NCBI GenBank assembly: GCA_964450265.1
Contig: CAYVCY010000126.1
Span: 1-6,280, forward strand
DNA: 6,280 nucleotides
Origin: JAEZJZ01 sp964450265
GTDB lineage: Bacteria; Bacillota; UBA994; UBA5500
Direction: 5' to 3'
In this document: piece after piece, positions 1-6,280 of the stretch
Layout of the letters: the number at the start of each line of letters is the position of its first letter
Numbering within the stretch: the first letter of the stretch is position 1
Translations under genes and position numbers: made by a program
The notes under the pieces: generated by a model
Told to the model about the DNA's origin: nothing
Seen by the model: the letters and a program-made list of their open reading frames with translations, nothing else
The model's database searches: none

Positions 1-27
1 GATACAAGGTACACGTCCCGCTGTATC
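1..27. repeat. Weak inverted repeat downstream of the anti-sigma gene
   Basis: GATACA at 1-6 and TGTATC at 22-27 are exact reverse complements, giving a 6-bp stem with a 15-base loop about a dozen bases beyond the stop codon of the minus-strand gene. It could be part of a transcription terminator for the sigma/anti-sigma unit, but the stem is short, is not GC-rich, and any T-run after it lies outside the window. It may equally be chance. Confidence 0.2.
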
Positions 28-38
28 ACGCTGGCGCG

Positions 39-1988
39 TTAGCGACTGGGGGATTCAACAGCGTCAACTAGGGCAGTGAAGTGCAAACTGCGATCGCCGA
101 CCTTGGCGGTTCCTGAGAAGACGAACTTTAGCTCCCAGTTCTCATTCCTGACTAACTCGCGGTGGCGAGGAACGTATGCTAAGCTGACACTCTCCACCTC
201 GGACCGTTCGACGGAGAAGCGGGCTGCAGGCAGGCCAGTCAGCTGATCTGCTACAAAGACAGTAGCATCATTGGCCAACAGTCGCTGCCAGGCCTGTTCC
301 GGCGTGATCAAAGGCACTTCAGCACCCAGTTGCATCGGCTTGGCCATGTGTACCATGGTAACTGCCCCCAGCTTCCCCTGGCCGTAGATGTCAGTCGTCT
401 GTACCTGCACAGACAGATAGGAGCGGGAACCATCCGGTCCACCCGTCGGAATTTCATTGTAGACGAGGTCATACTGTAGGTGACAATAGCTGTCAGAGAC
501 TTCAGGATTCTCTGGGGTCAGCCACGATGTGACAATCGGTGATGCCAAGTCGCCGGGGCGCGTCGGTAACTGCTCGACCATCTCCGTGGCCACTGCTATC
601 ACCTGTTGTTCTGTCAGCGGCTGGCCGAAGCTTTGGCTGCTCTGCCAGACTCCCCGCCACATCCATCCGCCGTCCCAGGAAGTTTCCGACGGGTAATCAT
701 CGTCGCTGGCACCACCGGCGCTAAAGAAATGACTGAGAGCAGGCAGCTCCGCTTGCGAGACAGTCAGGGGACGCTCTGCGATCGTAGCTGCAACTGTAGG
801 CGTGCTTGGCAGCGAAATAGACAACTGATAATTGCCGGCGTTTTCGCGCTCGGTCTGTTGCAGCAATGATACATAGGCTACAAACTTTGCCTGCGTCCCT
901 CCCTCCGCTTCATACTGACCGCCAAACACGGCCACCGGGACTAAATAGGGGGTGTCATCCAAGGCGTAAGCCAACTGATAAGCCATGGACGCCTGCTCCA
1001 CCTCAGCCTGGCCGGCGACTAGCGGATAAAAGGCGGAAGAGACAAACTCACCTTCGCCCCGCTGCAGCACCTCAAAAGCCTGGGCATAATCGACAATCGG
1101 CAGGAATGACTTCCCTACATCCTTATACCAGGCACCCTCAGCATTGCTGATGCTGCCATCAGGATTGACAGTGACCACAAAGGATGGCCAGCGACCGAGT
1201 ATCGGCAGTCCCCCGGGGCCGTCGGCCGGGCGCAAACTGACCCGAAAAGCTCCCCGATCTTCCTGAACAGCCTTCAGCTGGTACTCGTTAGGTAAAGAGG
1301 CTACTGCGGCCAGCCATTCAAGCGCCAACTGCTCAGCCTGTTGCCTATCGACGAAGACTTCAGTTCCAGGCTGACGGTAACGCGCGGAGTAGTACCAAGT
1401 TCCTAATCGTAGGTCGAGATACAGCTGGTCCGAGTCCACTCCATCGCCGACCTGCACCTCGTCACCGACCACGATCACCATGTTGCCAGTCCGATTGAGG
1501 CGGACCTCACCAAATCCCATCAGTTCTGCTAATCGCAGCGCGTCCTGCTCGGTGAGCTCCGGGCGCTCAAGGCGCTGCACCGCAGCAGTGGGGGGCAGTT
1601 TCGGCCACTTCTCTAGTCCCGCCCACTCGATCAGCCGCAGGCTATCCTGGCCTAAGCGAAAGGAAAGATCGCTCTCAGTGCCTTCGATGCTGTGCACCAG
1701 CAGCGGACCTAAGCCGATTGGAGAGTCATCGCTTAGGCGCGGGGCCAGTCCCCAACCGAACAGAGTGACTACCAGCAATGCTGCCATGATCATACCCAGC
1801 CGCGGCCAACGCCAAGCCCGGATTTCTGCCCTTCTCTTAGGGCCACGCGGTTGTTTGCGGGCGTTGAGCGCTGTAGCGTCCAGCCGTGCACGCAAGGAGT
1901 CGGACGGCTCTAGCGATGGCAACTGTCTCAACTGCTCTCCCAGGGTGTTTTCCAGCTGTTCTAGCATTTGCTCATCCGTTCTATTCAT
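39..1988 (-). CDS. Putative anti-sigma factor / single-pass membrane sensor partner of the ECF sigma factor
   Basis: The product has 649 residues. The start is ATG at 1988, after AAAGGGTGGG (2003-1994) with a 5-base spacer. The frame stays open 31 codons further upstream, but that stretch only shadows the sigma gene. The ATG overlaps the end of the sigma gene by 8 bases, which implies translational coupling. Residues 1-60 are a short, charged, probably cytoplasmic region with basic residues at 44-63. Residues about 64-81 (LGMIMAALLVVTLFGWGL) form the only clear membrane segment, and the positive flank predicts N-inside. About 570 residues follow, presumably outside the membrane. They contain recurring helix motifs with an L/S-T-x-x-x-A pattern (near 145, 213, 298, 458 and 561), reminiscent of PepSY/YycI-like folds; that resemblance is tentative. 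There is no HxxxCxxC zinc anti-sigma motif, and the only cysteine is C502. The assignment as anti-sigma factor rests on gene order, topology and coupling. The signal it senses cannot be deduced. Confidence 0.75.
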   Translation of the reverse strand: MNRTDEQMLEQLENTLGEQLRQLPSLEPSDSLRARLDATALNARKQPRGPKRRAEIRAWRWPRLGMIMAALLVVTLFGWGLAPRLSDDSPIGLGPLLVHSIEGTESDLSFRLGQDSLRLIEWAGLEKWPKLPPTAAVQRLERPELTEQDALRLAELMGFGEVRLNRTGNMVIVVGDEVQVGDGVDSDQLYLDLRLGTWYYSARYRQPGTEVFVDRQQAEQLALEWLAAVASLPNEYQLKAVQEDRGAFRVSLRPADGPGGLPILGRWPSFVVTVNPDGSISNAEGAWYKDVGKSFLPIVDYAQAFEVLQRGEGEFVSSAFYPLVAGQAEVEQASMAYQLAYALDDTPYLVPVAVFGGQYEAEGGTQAKFVAYVSLLQQTERENAGNYQLSISLPSTPTVAATIAERPLTVSQAELPALSHFFSAGGASDDDYPSETSWDGGWMWRGVWQSSQSFGQPLTEQQVIAVATEMVEQLPTRPGDLASPIVTSWLTPENPEVSDSYCHLQYDLVYNEIPTGGPDGSRSYLSVQVQTTDIYGQGKLGAVTMVHMAKPMQLGAEVPLITPEQAWQRLLANDATVFVADQLTGLPAARFSVERSEVESVSLAYVPRHRELVRNENWELKFVFSGTAKVGDRSLHFTALVDAVESPSR

Positions 1989-2490
1989 CAACACCCACCC
2001 TTTCACGCAGATTGTGCAGAGCCCGAAACGCCAGTTGCTTGACGGCGTTTTCCGACCTCCCCATAATTTGGGCCACCTCACGCAGACTGAGGTCCTGCAC
2101 GTAGCGCAGGACTACCACCTGTTGTTGTCTCTTTGGCAAAGCAGCCACCAATCGTCCCAAATCCAGCCTATCGGCAGTCGACTCCATTTCCTGCTGCGAA
2201 ACAGCCGTGTTCGCCAATGGCTCCCACCCGGCCGGGATCTCTCGTCGCCGGTACGTGTTTTTGATGGTATTACCGGCAATGCGGTACAACCAATGCACAA
2301 ACGGTATCCCTCGTTGCTGATAAGCAGGCAGGGCCTCCCACGCTTTCAGGAATACCTGCGCCACGATGTCCTCGGCGTCGTTCCGATTGCCGGTTCGATA
2401 ATAAGCATAACGCAACAGATCTTCCAGATGGGAATCGTACATCTGACGGAATGCCGCTTCGTCTATCACACTCTGCTCGGCATTAGCCAT
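1981..2490 (-). CDS. ECF-family RNA polymerase sigma factor (sigma-70 group 4)
   Basis: The 169-residue product is of normal length for an ECF sigma factor and would direct RNA polymerase to a small stress or envelope regulon. Region 2 spans about residues 12-83, with the DAED motif at 38-41 and the core/-10 binding helices around WLYRIAGNTIKNTYRRR (67-83). A linker of about 25 residues follows, then region 4 at about 108-162 with a helix-turn-helix (LSLREVAQIMGRSENAVKQL, 134-153) for -35 recognition. Region 3 is absent, as expected for the ECF group, and there is no C-terminal extension. The ATG at 2490 is preceded by a near-perfect ribosome binding site. The last codons overlap the start of the putative anti-sigma gene, so both proteins are probably made in a fixed ratio. 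The ECF subgroup cannot be assigned from sequence reading alone. Confidence 0.95.
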   Translation of the reverse strand: MANAEQSVIDEAAFRQMYDSHLEDLLRYAYYRTGNRNDAEDIVAQVFLKAWEALPAYQQRGIPFVHWLYRIAGNTIKNTYRRREIPAGWEPLANTAVSQQEMESTADRLDLGRLVAALPKRQQQVVVLRYVQDLSLREVAQIMGRSENAVKQLAFRALHNLRERVGVDE

Positions 2491-2494
2491 CCAT

Positions 2495-2504
2495 CACCCT
2501 CCTT
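2495..2504 (-). promoter_or_regulatory. Strong ribosome binding site of the sigma factor gene
   Basis: Read on the minus strand this is AAGGAGGGTG, nearly the full complement of the 16S anti-Shine-Dalgarno tail, with its GG core about 7 bases before the ATG at 2490. It fixes the start codon and predicts efficient translation of the sigma factor. Confidence 0.85.
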
Positions 2505-2530
2505 CCCAGCACTCTCTGCCCCTTCACCCT

Positions 2531-2548
2531 AATAACCCAGTTGTTATT
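2531..2548. repeat. Short palindrome overlapping the candidate -10 region
   Basis: AATAAC (2531-2536) and GTTATT (2543-2548) are exact inverted repeats separated by 6 bases. The pair sits just upstream of the sigma gene and overlaps the proposed -10 element, so it could be an operator half-site pair. With only 6 bp per arm, chance is also possible. Confidence 0.35.
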
Positions 2549-2560
2549 CGTTTGGTTACG
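2531..2560 (-). promoter_or_regulatory. Candidate promoter of the sigma/anti-sigma unit, possibly ECF-type and autoregulated
   Basis: On the minus strand CGTAACC (2560-2554) carries the AAC core typical of ECF -35 elements. After a 17-base spacer comes GTTATT (2536-2531), compatible with the GTT-type -10 of some ECF sigma factors. The -10 would sit about 40 bases before the ATG, giving a short leader. No good TTGACA/TATAAT pair is visible in the same gap. ECF genes often transcribe themselves, so autoregulation is plausible, but the assignment rests on short matches. Confidence 0.35.
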
Positions 2561-2576
2561 CAGAAGACGATTTGTT

Positions 2577-2616
2577 TGAGGCACGGGCTAACGCCAAAGC
2601 ATTAGCCCGTGCCTCA
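2577..2616 (-). terminator. Perfect 15-bp hairpin, probable terminator of the MutL-like unit
   Basis: TGAGGCACGGGCTAA (2577-2591) and TTAGCCCGTGCCTCA (2602-2616) are perfect reverse complements around a 10-base loop. The stem is long and GC-rich and begins 28 bases beyond the stop codon of the 292-residue gene, between the two operons. Read in the direction of transcription it is followed by AAACAAATCG rather than a run of T, so it is not a textbook intrinsic terminator. It may act with a termination factor, or stabilise the 3' end of the mRNA. There is no T-run on the plus-strand side either, and no convergent gene there. Confidence 0.7.
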
Positions 2617-2644
2617 TACTGTGCTGTTTACATCAAGTACTCGC

Positions 2645-3523
2645 TTATGCCGGAATGAAGATCTCCGGCTTAATCAGCTGGCTACGCAGATGGGTGGTGC
2701 CGTTGACGGAGACTATTTTACCTTGTTGTCCTTTCAATAGCTCAAACAGGTCAGCATCCATGGGCAAACTGCCGAAGCCACTGGTGACGATCAGTGTTGC
2801 CACCACATCCTCCTGCCCAGTGATCGGGACACCAATCTCATATCCCAAATAGTCCACCAAAGCGGCATTGCCCACACTGCCCGCGACGATAGCAGACACC
2901 TGCAGCTGAGCTGCCTTCTTCAAGACCTCGGCTGATACCGGTCCACCAGTTACTACAACCGCACCTGTGGCCTCCGCACCGAGCCGGTCAGGGGTGAGCT
3001 GCTCCGCGGGCTGATCCGCCGGAACCAACAGCTTGCCGAAGCGTTCGTTTCCCACCCCAAAGGCACCGGTCAGCAACAGGCCGGTAGCCCGGATGACGGC
3101 ACCCTCCTCGGGAATGAGCTCGTCCACCTCGCCCGGCAGATAGGCCAAAGTAGAAACCGGGGTACTCGGTCCCCGCACCACCACCACCCCTGTCCGCTCG
3201 GAAACACTCTCCAATGTGCCTGTGCGTGGCGCATAGACATAGTCCTTGCTCAGTCCAAACATGCTGGTGAGCAACGCTATCGCTTCCCCAGCCTCCACCG
3301 GATCACCCACCTGTTTCAACATTACCCGCTGGATCTGCTCCGGCTCAATGGATAATCGCGCAGCCACTCTTACAGGAAAAGGTGCCCCTGGGATCTCCGT
3401 GTAGGCGATCAAGGTATCGGCCGTAACAGGCTGACCCTGCTCCACCCGCACTTGGCCGGGTATAGGCAAGCGCCTGGAACGATAAACGGTTTGCACCCGA
3501 TGGTTGATTGCCGCCTGACTCAT
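2645..3523 (-). CDS. Barrel-sandwich (biotinyl/lipoyl-like) protein coupled to the MutL-like gene; function unknown
   Basis: The product has 292 residues and no signal peptide or membrane segment, so it is probably cytoplasmic. The ATG at 3523 overlaps the TGA of the preceding gene as ATGA, and AGAAGG (3536-3531) stands 7 bases before it, which implies tight translational coupling. Residues about 17-45 (RLPIPGQVRVEQGQPVTADT) and 67-117 (KQVGDPVEAGEAIALL, then APRTGTLESV and GVVVV) have the Gly-Asp-x-Val-x-x-Gly and P-x-x-G-x-(L/V) turns of barrel-sandwich hybrid folds. There is no MKM or DKA-type lysine for biotin or lipoate, so it is probably not a cofactor carrier. The C-terminal part (about 175-290) is a separate alpha/beta domain with glycine-rich turns (VVTGGPVS 190-197, IVAGSVGN 212-219, VTSGFGSLP 246-254) and a conserved-looking NGTTHLR-x-x-L-I-K-P-E-I end. 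I recall such proteins next to long GlmL-like genes. A partner or regulatory role is inferred only. Confidence 0.8.
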   Translation of the reverse strand: MSQAAINHRVQTVYRSRRLPIPGQVRVEQGQPVTADTLIAYTEIPGAPFPVRVAARLSIEPEQIQRVMLKQVGDPVEAGEAIALLTSMFGLSKDYVYAPRTGTLESVSERTGVVVVRGPSTPVSTLAYLPGEVDELIPEEGAVIRATGLLLTGAFGVGNERFGKLLVPADQPAEQLTPDRLGAEATGAVVVTGGPVSAEVLKKAAQLQVSAIVAGSVGNAALVDYLGYEIGVPITGQEDVVATLIVTSGFGSLPMDADLFELLKGQQGKIVSVNGTTHLRSQLIKPEIFIPA

Positions 3524-5205
3524 GCCTGCACCTTCTTTCGTGTATCGATAATTAACCCCAAGCTACTAGGCCCGATCACCAACGTCTGCTTACGTCCCCT
3601 TCCGGCACCGAGATCCAAGCTAGGATGCGGCTGCAACTCCACATCAGTGCCAGCCAAGAGAGGCAAGAACACCAGCTGATCGGGGCCAAACTGCTGTACT
3701 TCGTCCTGCCTTGCTGCGGCAATAGGTGCCACCGTCAAGCAAACCTGTGCTTTATCCAGCGCTCCCATAGGACACACGGCGACACCCAGGTGGTGCAGAA
3801 CGCTCTGCATGAACACCTGGCGGCCGACCTCGGGGGCCACCGATGCCAGCACCCCACATTGAGCAGACATCGCCTGCTGATCTATGGCTAGCTCAGTGAT
3901 ACCTTGAGGCTGTAAACCGTCAAGCAGCATGCGCGCGATGGCCTGATCATCCGCCCATGCAAATACGCTCGCCGATGCGATCACCAGCTGCAGCTTGCTC
4001 ATATCGACGATGCTGACGTCACTACCCACTTGATCGAAGATAGACGCCACATCCCTCTGCTGACGGACGCCCCGGAGAGCAGTAGCCCGCTGCTTATGCT
4101 CGCCTAAGGCCAAGCGCATCGCCTCCCGCGCGGTTGCCTGCTGAATCAGTGCGTCGTGCTCATCCAGCGGGGCGCTCACCGGTGCCAGCATCTTGTTCCG
4201 CAGATAGTCCATCAACTGATGGTGGCTCTGGTTTCCGGGTAACCAACGTAACAGATTCTCGCTCTTTGCCCGCACTGCTACATTGGCAATGCTGTATCCC
4301 AAACCCAGATCTGCAGAGACCGTGCGGGTAAATCGCCCGCCAAAGACCGAGAAAAGGTCAGTAGTGGAGTCGCCAACGCTTACCATCAACAGGTTGAGAT
4401 CACCGTTCGCAGCGATAGTCTGTGCCAACCGGCTGATGGCCCCCGTGCTCGGCATTATCGGCCGGCTAGCCCACTCACCTAGCTGGGCAAAGCCGGGCGC
4501 CTTTGAGACCACATGCTGCATATATAGCTGATGGATCTTCTGCCGGGTCGGCTCCAGCACCTCATCTTCCAACACCGGACGCATGTTTTCCACCATATGC
4601 AGATCGTAGTCGTTATCCAAGATCCGGCTGACGGCTCCGCGAGCGTTGACGTTCCCCGCATAGACAATAGGCATGGCAGTCAGCCCCGCCTGCGCTATCT
4701 CTCGGGCAAACTCCAGCACATCGCTCTCGTTTCCCTGGTCCACTCCCCCGCCGAACAGGAACATATCGGGCCTCAGCTCCCGCATCCGTTGAATGCGCTC
4801 ATAGGGCATGCGCCCGTCGTCGATGGCGATCACGTCCAACACATTGGCCCCGGCTCCCAGTGCTGCCCGTTCAGCGCTGTCCGCCGTCATAATTCGCACT
4901 AAGCCAGCCACCATCATCTGCAGTCCGCCGCCGACAGAGCTGCTGACCAGCACTTGATCCACTCCCCAGCCTTGCTCATCCCTGGGACAGATCAGATGGG
5001 GGCTAGGCTCACCGACCTGCAGAACCCGACCGGACATGGACTCCACCTGGCTTACAGCCTGCAGCACGCCCCACGTGACGTCGCCTTCCGGGTCCAGGGT
5101 GGTGCGAGCTTCCCCTCTAGCCACCAAAGATGGTCCTCCGTCCGTCTCTTCTACCAAAATGGCAGAAGTCCGCAACGCACAATCGATAATCAACCAACTA
5201 CTCAA
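3520..5205 (-). CDS. Long-form MutL/GlmL-family (glutamate mutase L) ASKHA-fold protein
   Basis: The 561-residue product is longer than classical GlmL/MutL (about 460 residues), the actin-like putative ATPase encoded between the glutamate mutase S and E genes in clostridia. Family signatures include SSSVGGGLQMMVAGL (88-102), LGAGANV (116-122), FLFGGGVDQGN (149-159), VYAGNVNARGAVSRIL (181-196), VGDSTTDLFSV (277-287), SADLGLGYS (297-305) and MLLDGLQPQGITELAID (426-442). An extra beta-rich end (about 485-561) finishes with LGLIID. Three expected nucleotide-binding positions look altered: D8-CALRT where the family usually has D-x-GST-x-T, SVGDSTTD (276-283) where it has D-x-GGATTD, and ASASVFAW (410-417) where a glycine-rich turn is usual. 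The start is TTG at 5205; the next in-frame ATG (M57) would remove the first beta-strand, and a stop at 5229-5227 blocks extension. The gene is coupled to the 292-residue protein. The family is clear, but the pathway is unknown because no mutase subunit is visible. Confidence 0.85.
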   Translation of the reverse strand: MSSWLIIDCALRTSAILVEETDGGPSLVARGEARTTLDPEGDVTWGVLQAVSQVESMSGRVLQVGEPSPHLICPRDEQGWGVDQVLVSSSVGGGLQMMVAGLVRIMTADSAERAALGAGANVLDVIAIDDGRMPYERIQRMRELRPDMFLFGGGVDQGNESDVLEFAREIAQAGLTAMPIVYAGNVNARGAVSRILDNDYDLHMVENMRPVLEDEVLEPTRQKIHQLYMQHVVSKAPGFAQLGEWASRPIMPSTGAISRLAQTIAANGDLNLLMVSVGDSTTDLFSVFGGRFTRTVSADLGLGYSIANVAVRAKSENLLRWLPGNQSHHQLMDYLRNKMLAPVSAPLDEHDALIQQATAREAMRLALGEHKQRATALRGVRQQRDVASIFDQVGSDVSIVDMSKLQLVIASASVFAWADDQAIARMLLDGLQPQGITELAIDQQAMSAQCGVLASVAPEVGRQVFMQSVLHHLGVAVCPMGALDKAQVCLTVAPIAAARQDEVQQFGPDQLVFLPLLAGTDVELQPHPSLDLGAGRGRKQTLVIGPSSLGLIIDTRKKVQA

Positions 5206-5220
5206 CCGACTCCCCCCCTT
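5203..5220 (-). promoter_or_regulatory. TTG start codon with poly-G ribosome binding site
   Basis: Read on the minus strand, AAGGGGGGGAG (5220-5210) stands 4 bases before the TTG at 5205. No ATG or GTG alternative exists between this point and the in-frame stop at 5229-5227. A TTG start behind a seven-G tract suggests weak or adjustable translation initiation, and the homopolymer could vary in length. Confidence 0.65.
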
Positions 5221-5624
5221 CCCTATTTACACATCAGTGCAATCACTTCTACCTCTCGCTTTGGCACGTCCTGCTGTTCCGATTCAAGTCCACAGACGCC
5301 TCATCCTATTTCATCCTATTCTCCAACCCATGGCCCCATCTCCTGCTTCTCTAGGCAAATCAGTCAGCCGAAAGGACAAAAAGGACGACTGCAGCCAAAA
5401 ACGCATGCTGGTCGCCCTGTTCTGTGATCGTGGTCTCACACCGTTGTCCTGTCACTTATCTTTAAGGGTAATTGATCTATGGTCCGTCTGCGCTCCATCA
5501 TCTGGCTCGCCCTCAACTGACTCCCCGTCGTGCTCAATTCCTTCCCTGCCCGCTACATCCATTTCTGTCTGCTGCCCTGCCACCCCAACAGCAGCCCCAG
5601 CTGGTGTTGATGTCTGCGGTGCCG
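5206..5624. other. Long intergenic region without a convincing gene
   Basis: This 419-base stretch separates the hydrolase stop from the MutL-like start. Open frames crossing it on both strands run out of frame into the neighbouring genes, are rich in Ser/Pro or Asp/Glu/Gly, and match no family I recognise. The minus strand is markedly purine-rich near the MutL-like start. I see no tRNA, no cobalamin riboswitch B12 box and no clear sigma-A promoter. Only weak hairpins are present, such as CTGCTG/CAGCAG (5569-5574 and 5589-5594), which could contribute to termination of the hydrolase mRNA, and TGTGA/TCACA (5423-5427 and 5436-5440). The region must hold the hydrolase terminator and, if the units are separate, the promoter of the MutL-like unit. 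Confidence 0.5.
5301..5320. repeat. Perfect tandem 10-bp repeat in the MutL-like leader region
   Basis: TCATCCTATT occurs twice head to tail with no mismatch (5301-5310 and 5311-5320), about 95 bases upstream of the TTG start. On the sense strand of the downstream gene it reads AATAGGATGA twice, one helical turn apart, which suits cooperative binding of a regulator. Each copy also carries a TAGGAT, a loose -10 match, but no convincing -35 accompanies it. Replication slippage is the simple alternative. Confidence 0.6.
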
Positions 5625-6280
5625 TTAGGCCTGAATCGCCAACTGAACAGCCTTCTGCAGCATCTGTTCCCAAGCAGGCTGTGGCTGATGCTTTGCCTTC
5701 ATCGCCTGATAGACCTGCTCCTCCGTCTGCCCCTGTTCCGTCAACTGGCACGCCTGCTCCACAAAGTCTCTTAGGAAGTCCCTCTGGGTGGTCAAGATCT
5801 CTTTCCCACCAATTGGGCCATGACCGGGGATCACCTCGTTCACATCCCAAGTGAGCAACTGATTAAGATTCTCTATCCAACGGGGAAAATCGGCCTGGCC
5901 CATCCAAGGCAAGCGACCGTTAAAGACCAGGTCTCCGGTGAACAGCAGCTTTCTCTCAGGAAGATAGAGCACAGACACACCGGGGCAATGCCCGCCCATC
6001 AGCTGCATCACTACCGGCTCCCCCAGGTCGACTTCCAAGCGATCTGAAAAGGCAACCCGAGGGATGCCAGCTGCGGAGAAGTCGGGCATGGCAAGCATAG
6101 CATCTCTGGCGGGCATAGAGCTAACCAACGGACAGCCGAAGAATCGGTTTCCTTGCAGGTGGTCGCCGTGTTCATGGGTGAGAAAGACAAATGCCACCTC
6201 GCCCTTCCCGGCTACGCTCTCTGCAAAAGCCCGACCGTCCTCTGGAGTACCTCCGGTATCCACGACCAGCCACTTATCGT
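5625..6280 (-). CDS. Metallo-beta-lactamase-fold hydrolase, partial (5' end beyond the window)
   Basis: A total of 217 residues are visible. The frame is open to the right edge (…DKWLVVDTGGTPEDG), so the GTG at 6263 lies inside the usual beta-strand and VDTG motif and is not the start. In visible-fragment numbering the metal ligands are H35-x-H37-x-D39-H40 (THEHGDHL), H97 in GGHCPG, D116 in FTGDLVF and H153 in VIPGHGP. This is a complete two-metal site, so the enzyme should be active as a hydrolase. The GGHCPG, FTGDLVF and PGHGP arrangement resembles the glyoxalase II/SoxH-like branch, with a helical C-terminal tail after PGHG. The substrate cannot be deduced and a small thioester, ester or lactam is only a general guess. 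Any signal peptide would lie outside the window. The natural stop TAA is at 5627-5625. The long gap downstream suggests it is not in the MutL-like operon. Confidence 0.9.
   Translation of the reverse strand, partial: DKWLVVDTGGTPEDGRAFAESVAGKGEVAFVFLTHEHGDHLQGNRFFGCPLVSSMPARDAMLAMPDFSAAGIPRVAFSDRLEVDLGEPVVMQLMGGHCPGVSVLYLPERKLLFTGDLVFNGRLPWMGQADFPRWIENLNQLLTWDVNEVIPGHGPIGGKEILTTQRDFLRDFVEQACQLTEQGQTEEQVYQAMKAKHQPQPAWEQMLQKAVQLAIQA

Noticed and set aside
1480..2532. Plus-strand open frame of 350 codons opposite the sigma and anti-sigma genes
   Set aside because: It is a shadow of two clearly real minus-strand genes. The translation is Ser/Arg-rich and matches no family.
3544..5190. The 9-mer ATCGATAAT occurring near both ends of the MutL-like gene, as a possible repeat or recombination site
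   Set aside because: Both copies encode the same LIID residues (5-8 and 551-554), so the match follows from the protein sequence and not from a DNA element.
5361..5450. AGGACAA (5373-5379) and TTGTCCT (5444-5450) as a hairpin
   Set aside because: The 7-bp arms are about 65 bases apart with no supporting inner stem, which is expected by chance.
5206..5624. Cobalamin riboswitch upstream of the MutL-like gene
   Set aside because: Such a switch would fit a B12-linked operon, but no B12-box-like GCCACTG core or matching helices are visible on the minus strand.
5452..5850. Minus-strand open frame of 132 codons that might be a frameshifted continuation of the hydrolase
   Set aside because: It overlaps the hydrolase in another frame. 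The hydrolase already has a natural-looking helical C-terminus and stop codon, and the acidic Gly-rich tail of this frame shows no family features.
5036..5854. Long plus-strand open frame of 272 codons across the gap
   Set aside because: It runs antisense through the start of the MutL-like gene and the end of the hydrolase gene, is Ser/Pro-rich without domain character, and has no clear ribosome binding site.

Overview
All supported genes lie on the minus strand, so transcription runs from the right edge of the window to the left. Strong purine-rich Shine-Dalgarno sites, one TTG start, a moderately GC-rich composition and overlapping start/stop codons indicate a bacterium. The long-form MutL/GlmL-like protein followed directly by a barrel-sandwich (biotinyl/lipoyl-like) protein, plus an ECF sigma factor with a very long single-pass anti-sigma partner, is a combination I associate with Chloroflexota (Anaerolineae-type) or deep-branching anaerobic Bacillota. 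That placement is from memory of families and is not proven by the sequence.

Layout in the direction of transcription. (1) At the right edge is the 3' part of a metallo-beta-lactamase-fold hydrolase gene with a full set of metal ligands; its start lies outside the window. (2) A 419-base gap (5206-5624) has no convincing gene. It is strongly purine-rich on the transcribed-sense strand and holds a perfect tandem 10-bp repeat. (3) A two-gene unit follows: a 561-residue MutL/GlmL-type (glutamate mutase L) ASKHA-fold protein starting at TTG, and a 292-residue protein with barrel-sandwich-like segments, joined by an ATGA overlap. (4) A perfect 15-bp hairpin probably ends that unit. (5) A second two-gene unit begins after a short promoter region: a 169-residue ECF sigma factor and a 649-residue membrane protein, overlapping by 8 bases. 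The membrane protein is very likely the cognate anti-sigma factor or sensor. It ends 38 bases from the left edge.

How the genes fit together. The sigma/anti-sigma pair looks like a self-contained, translationally coupled signalling module. A small N-terminal cytoplasmic domain would hold the sigma factor, one membrane segment follows, and about 570 residues would sense something outside the membrane. The MutL-like and barrel-sandwich pair looks like a stoichiometric partnership, but no B12-dependent mutase subunit is visible, and the MutL-like protein has unusual residues at the positions where this family normally binds nucleotide phosphates. The function of this pair is the main open question in the window. 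The hydrolase seems to be a separate unit.
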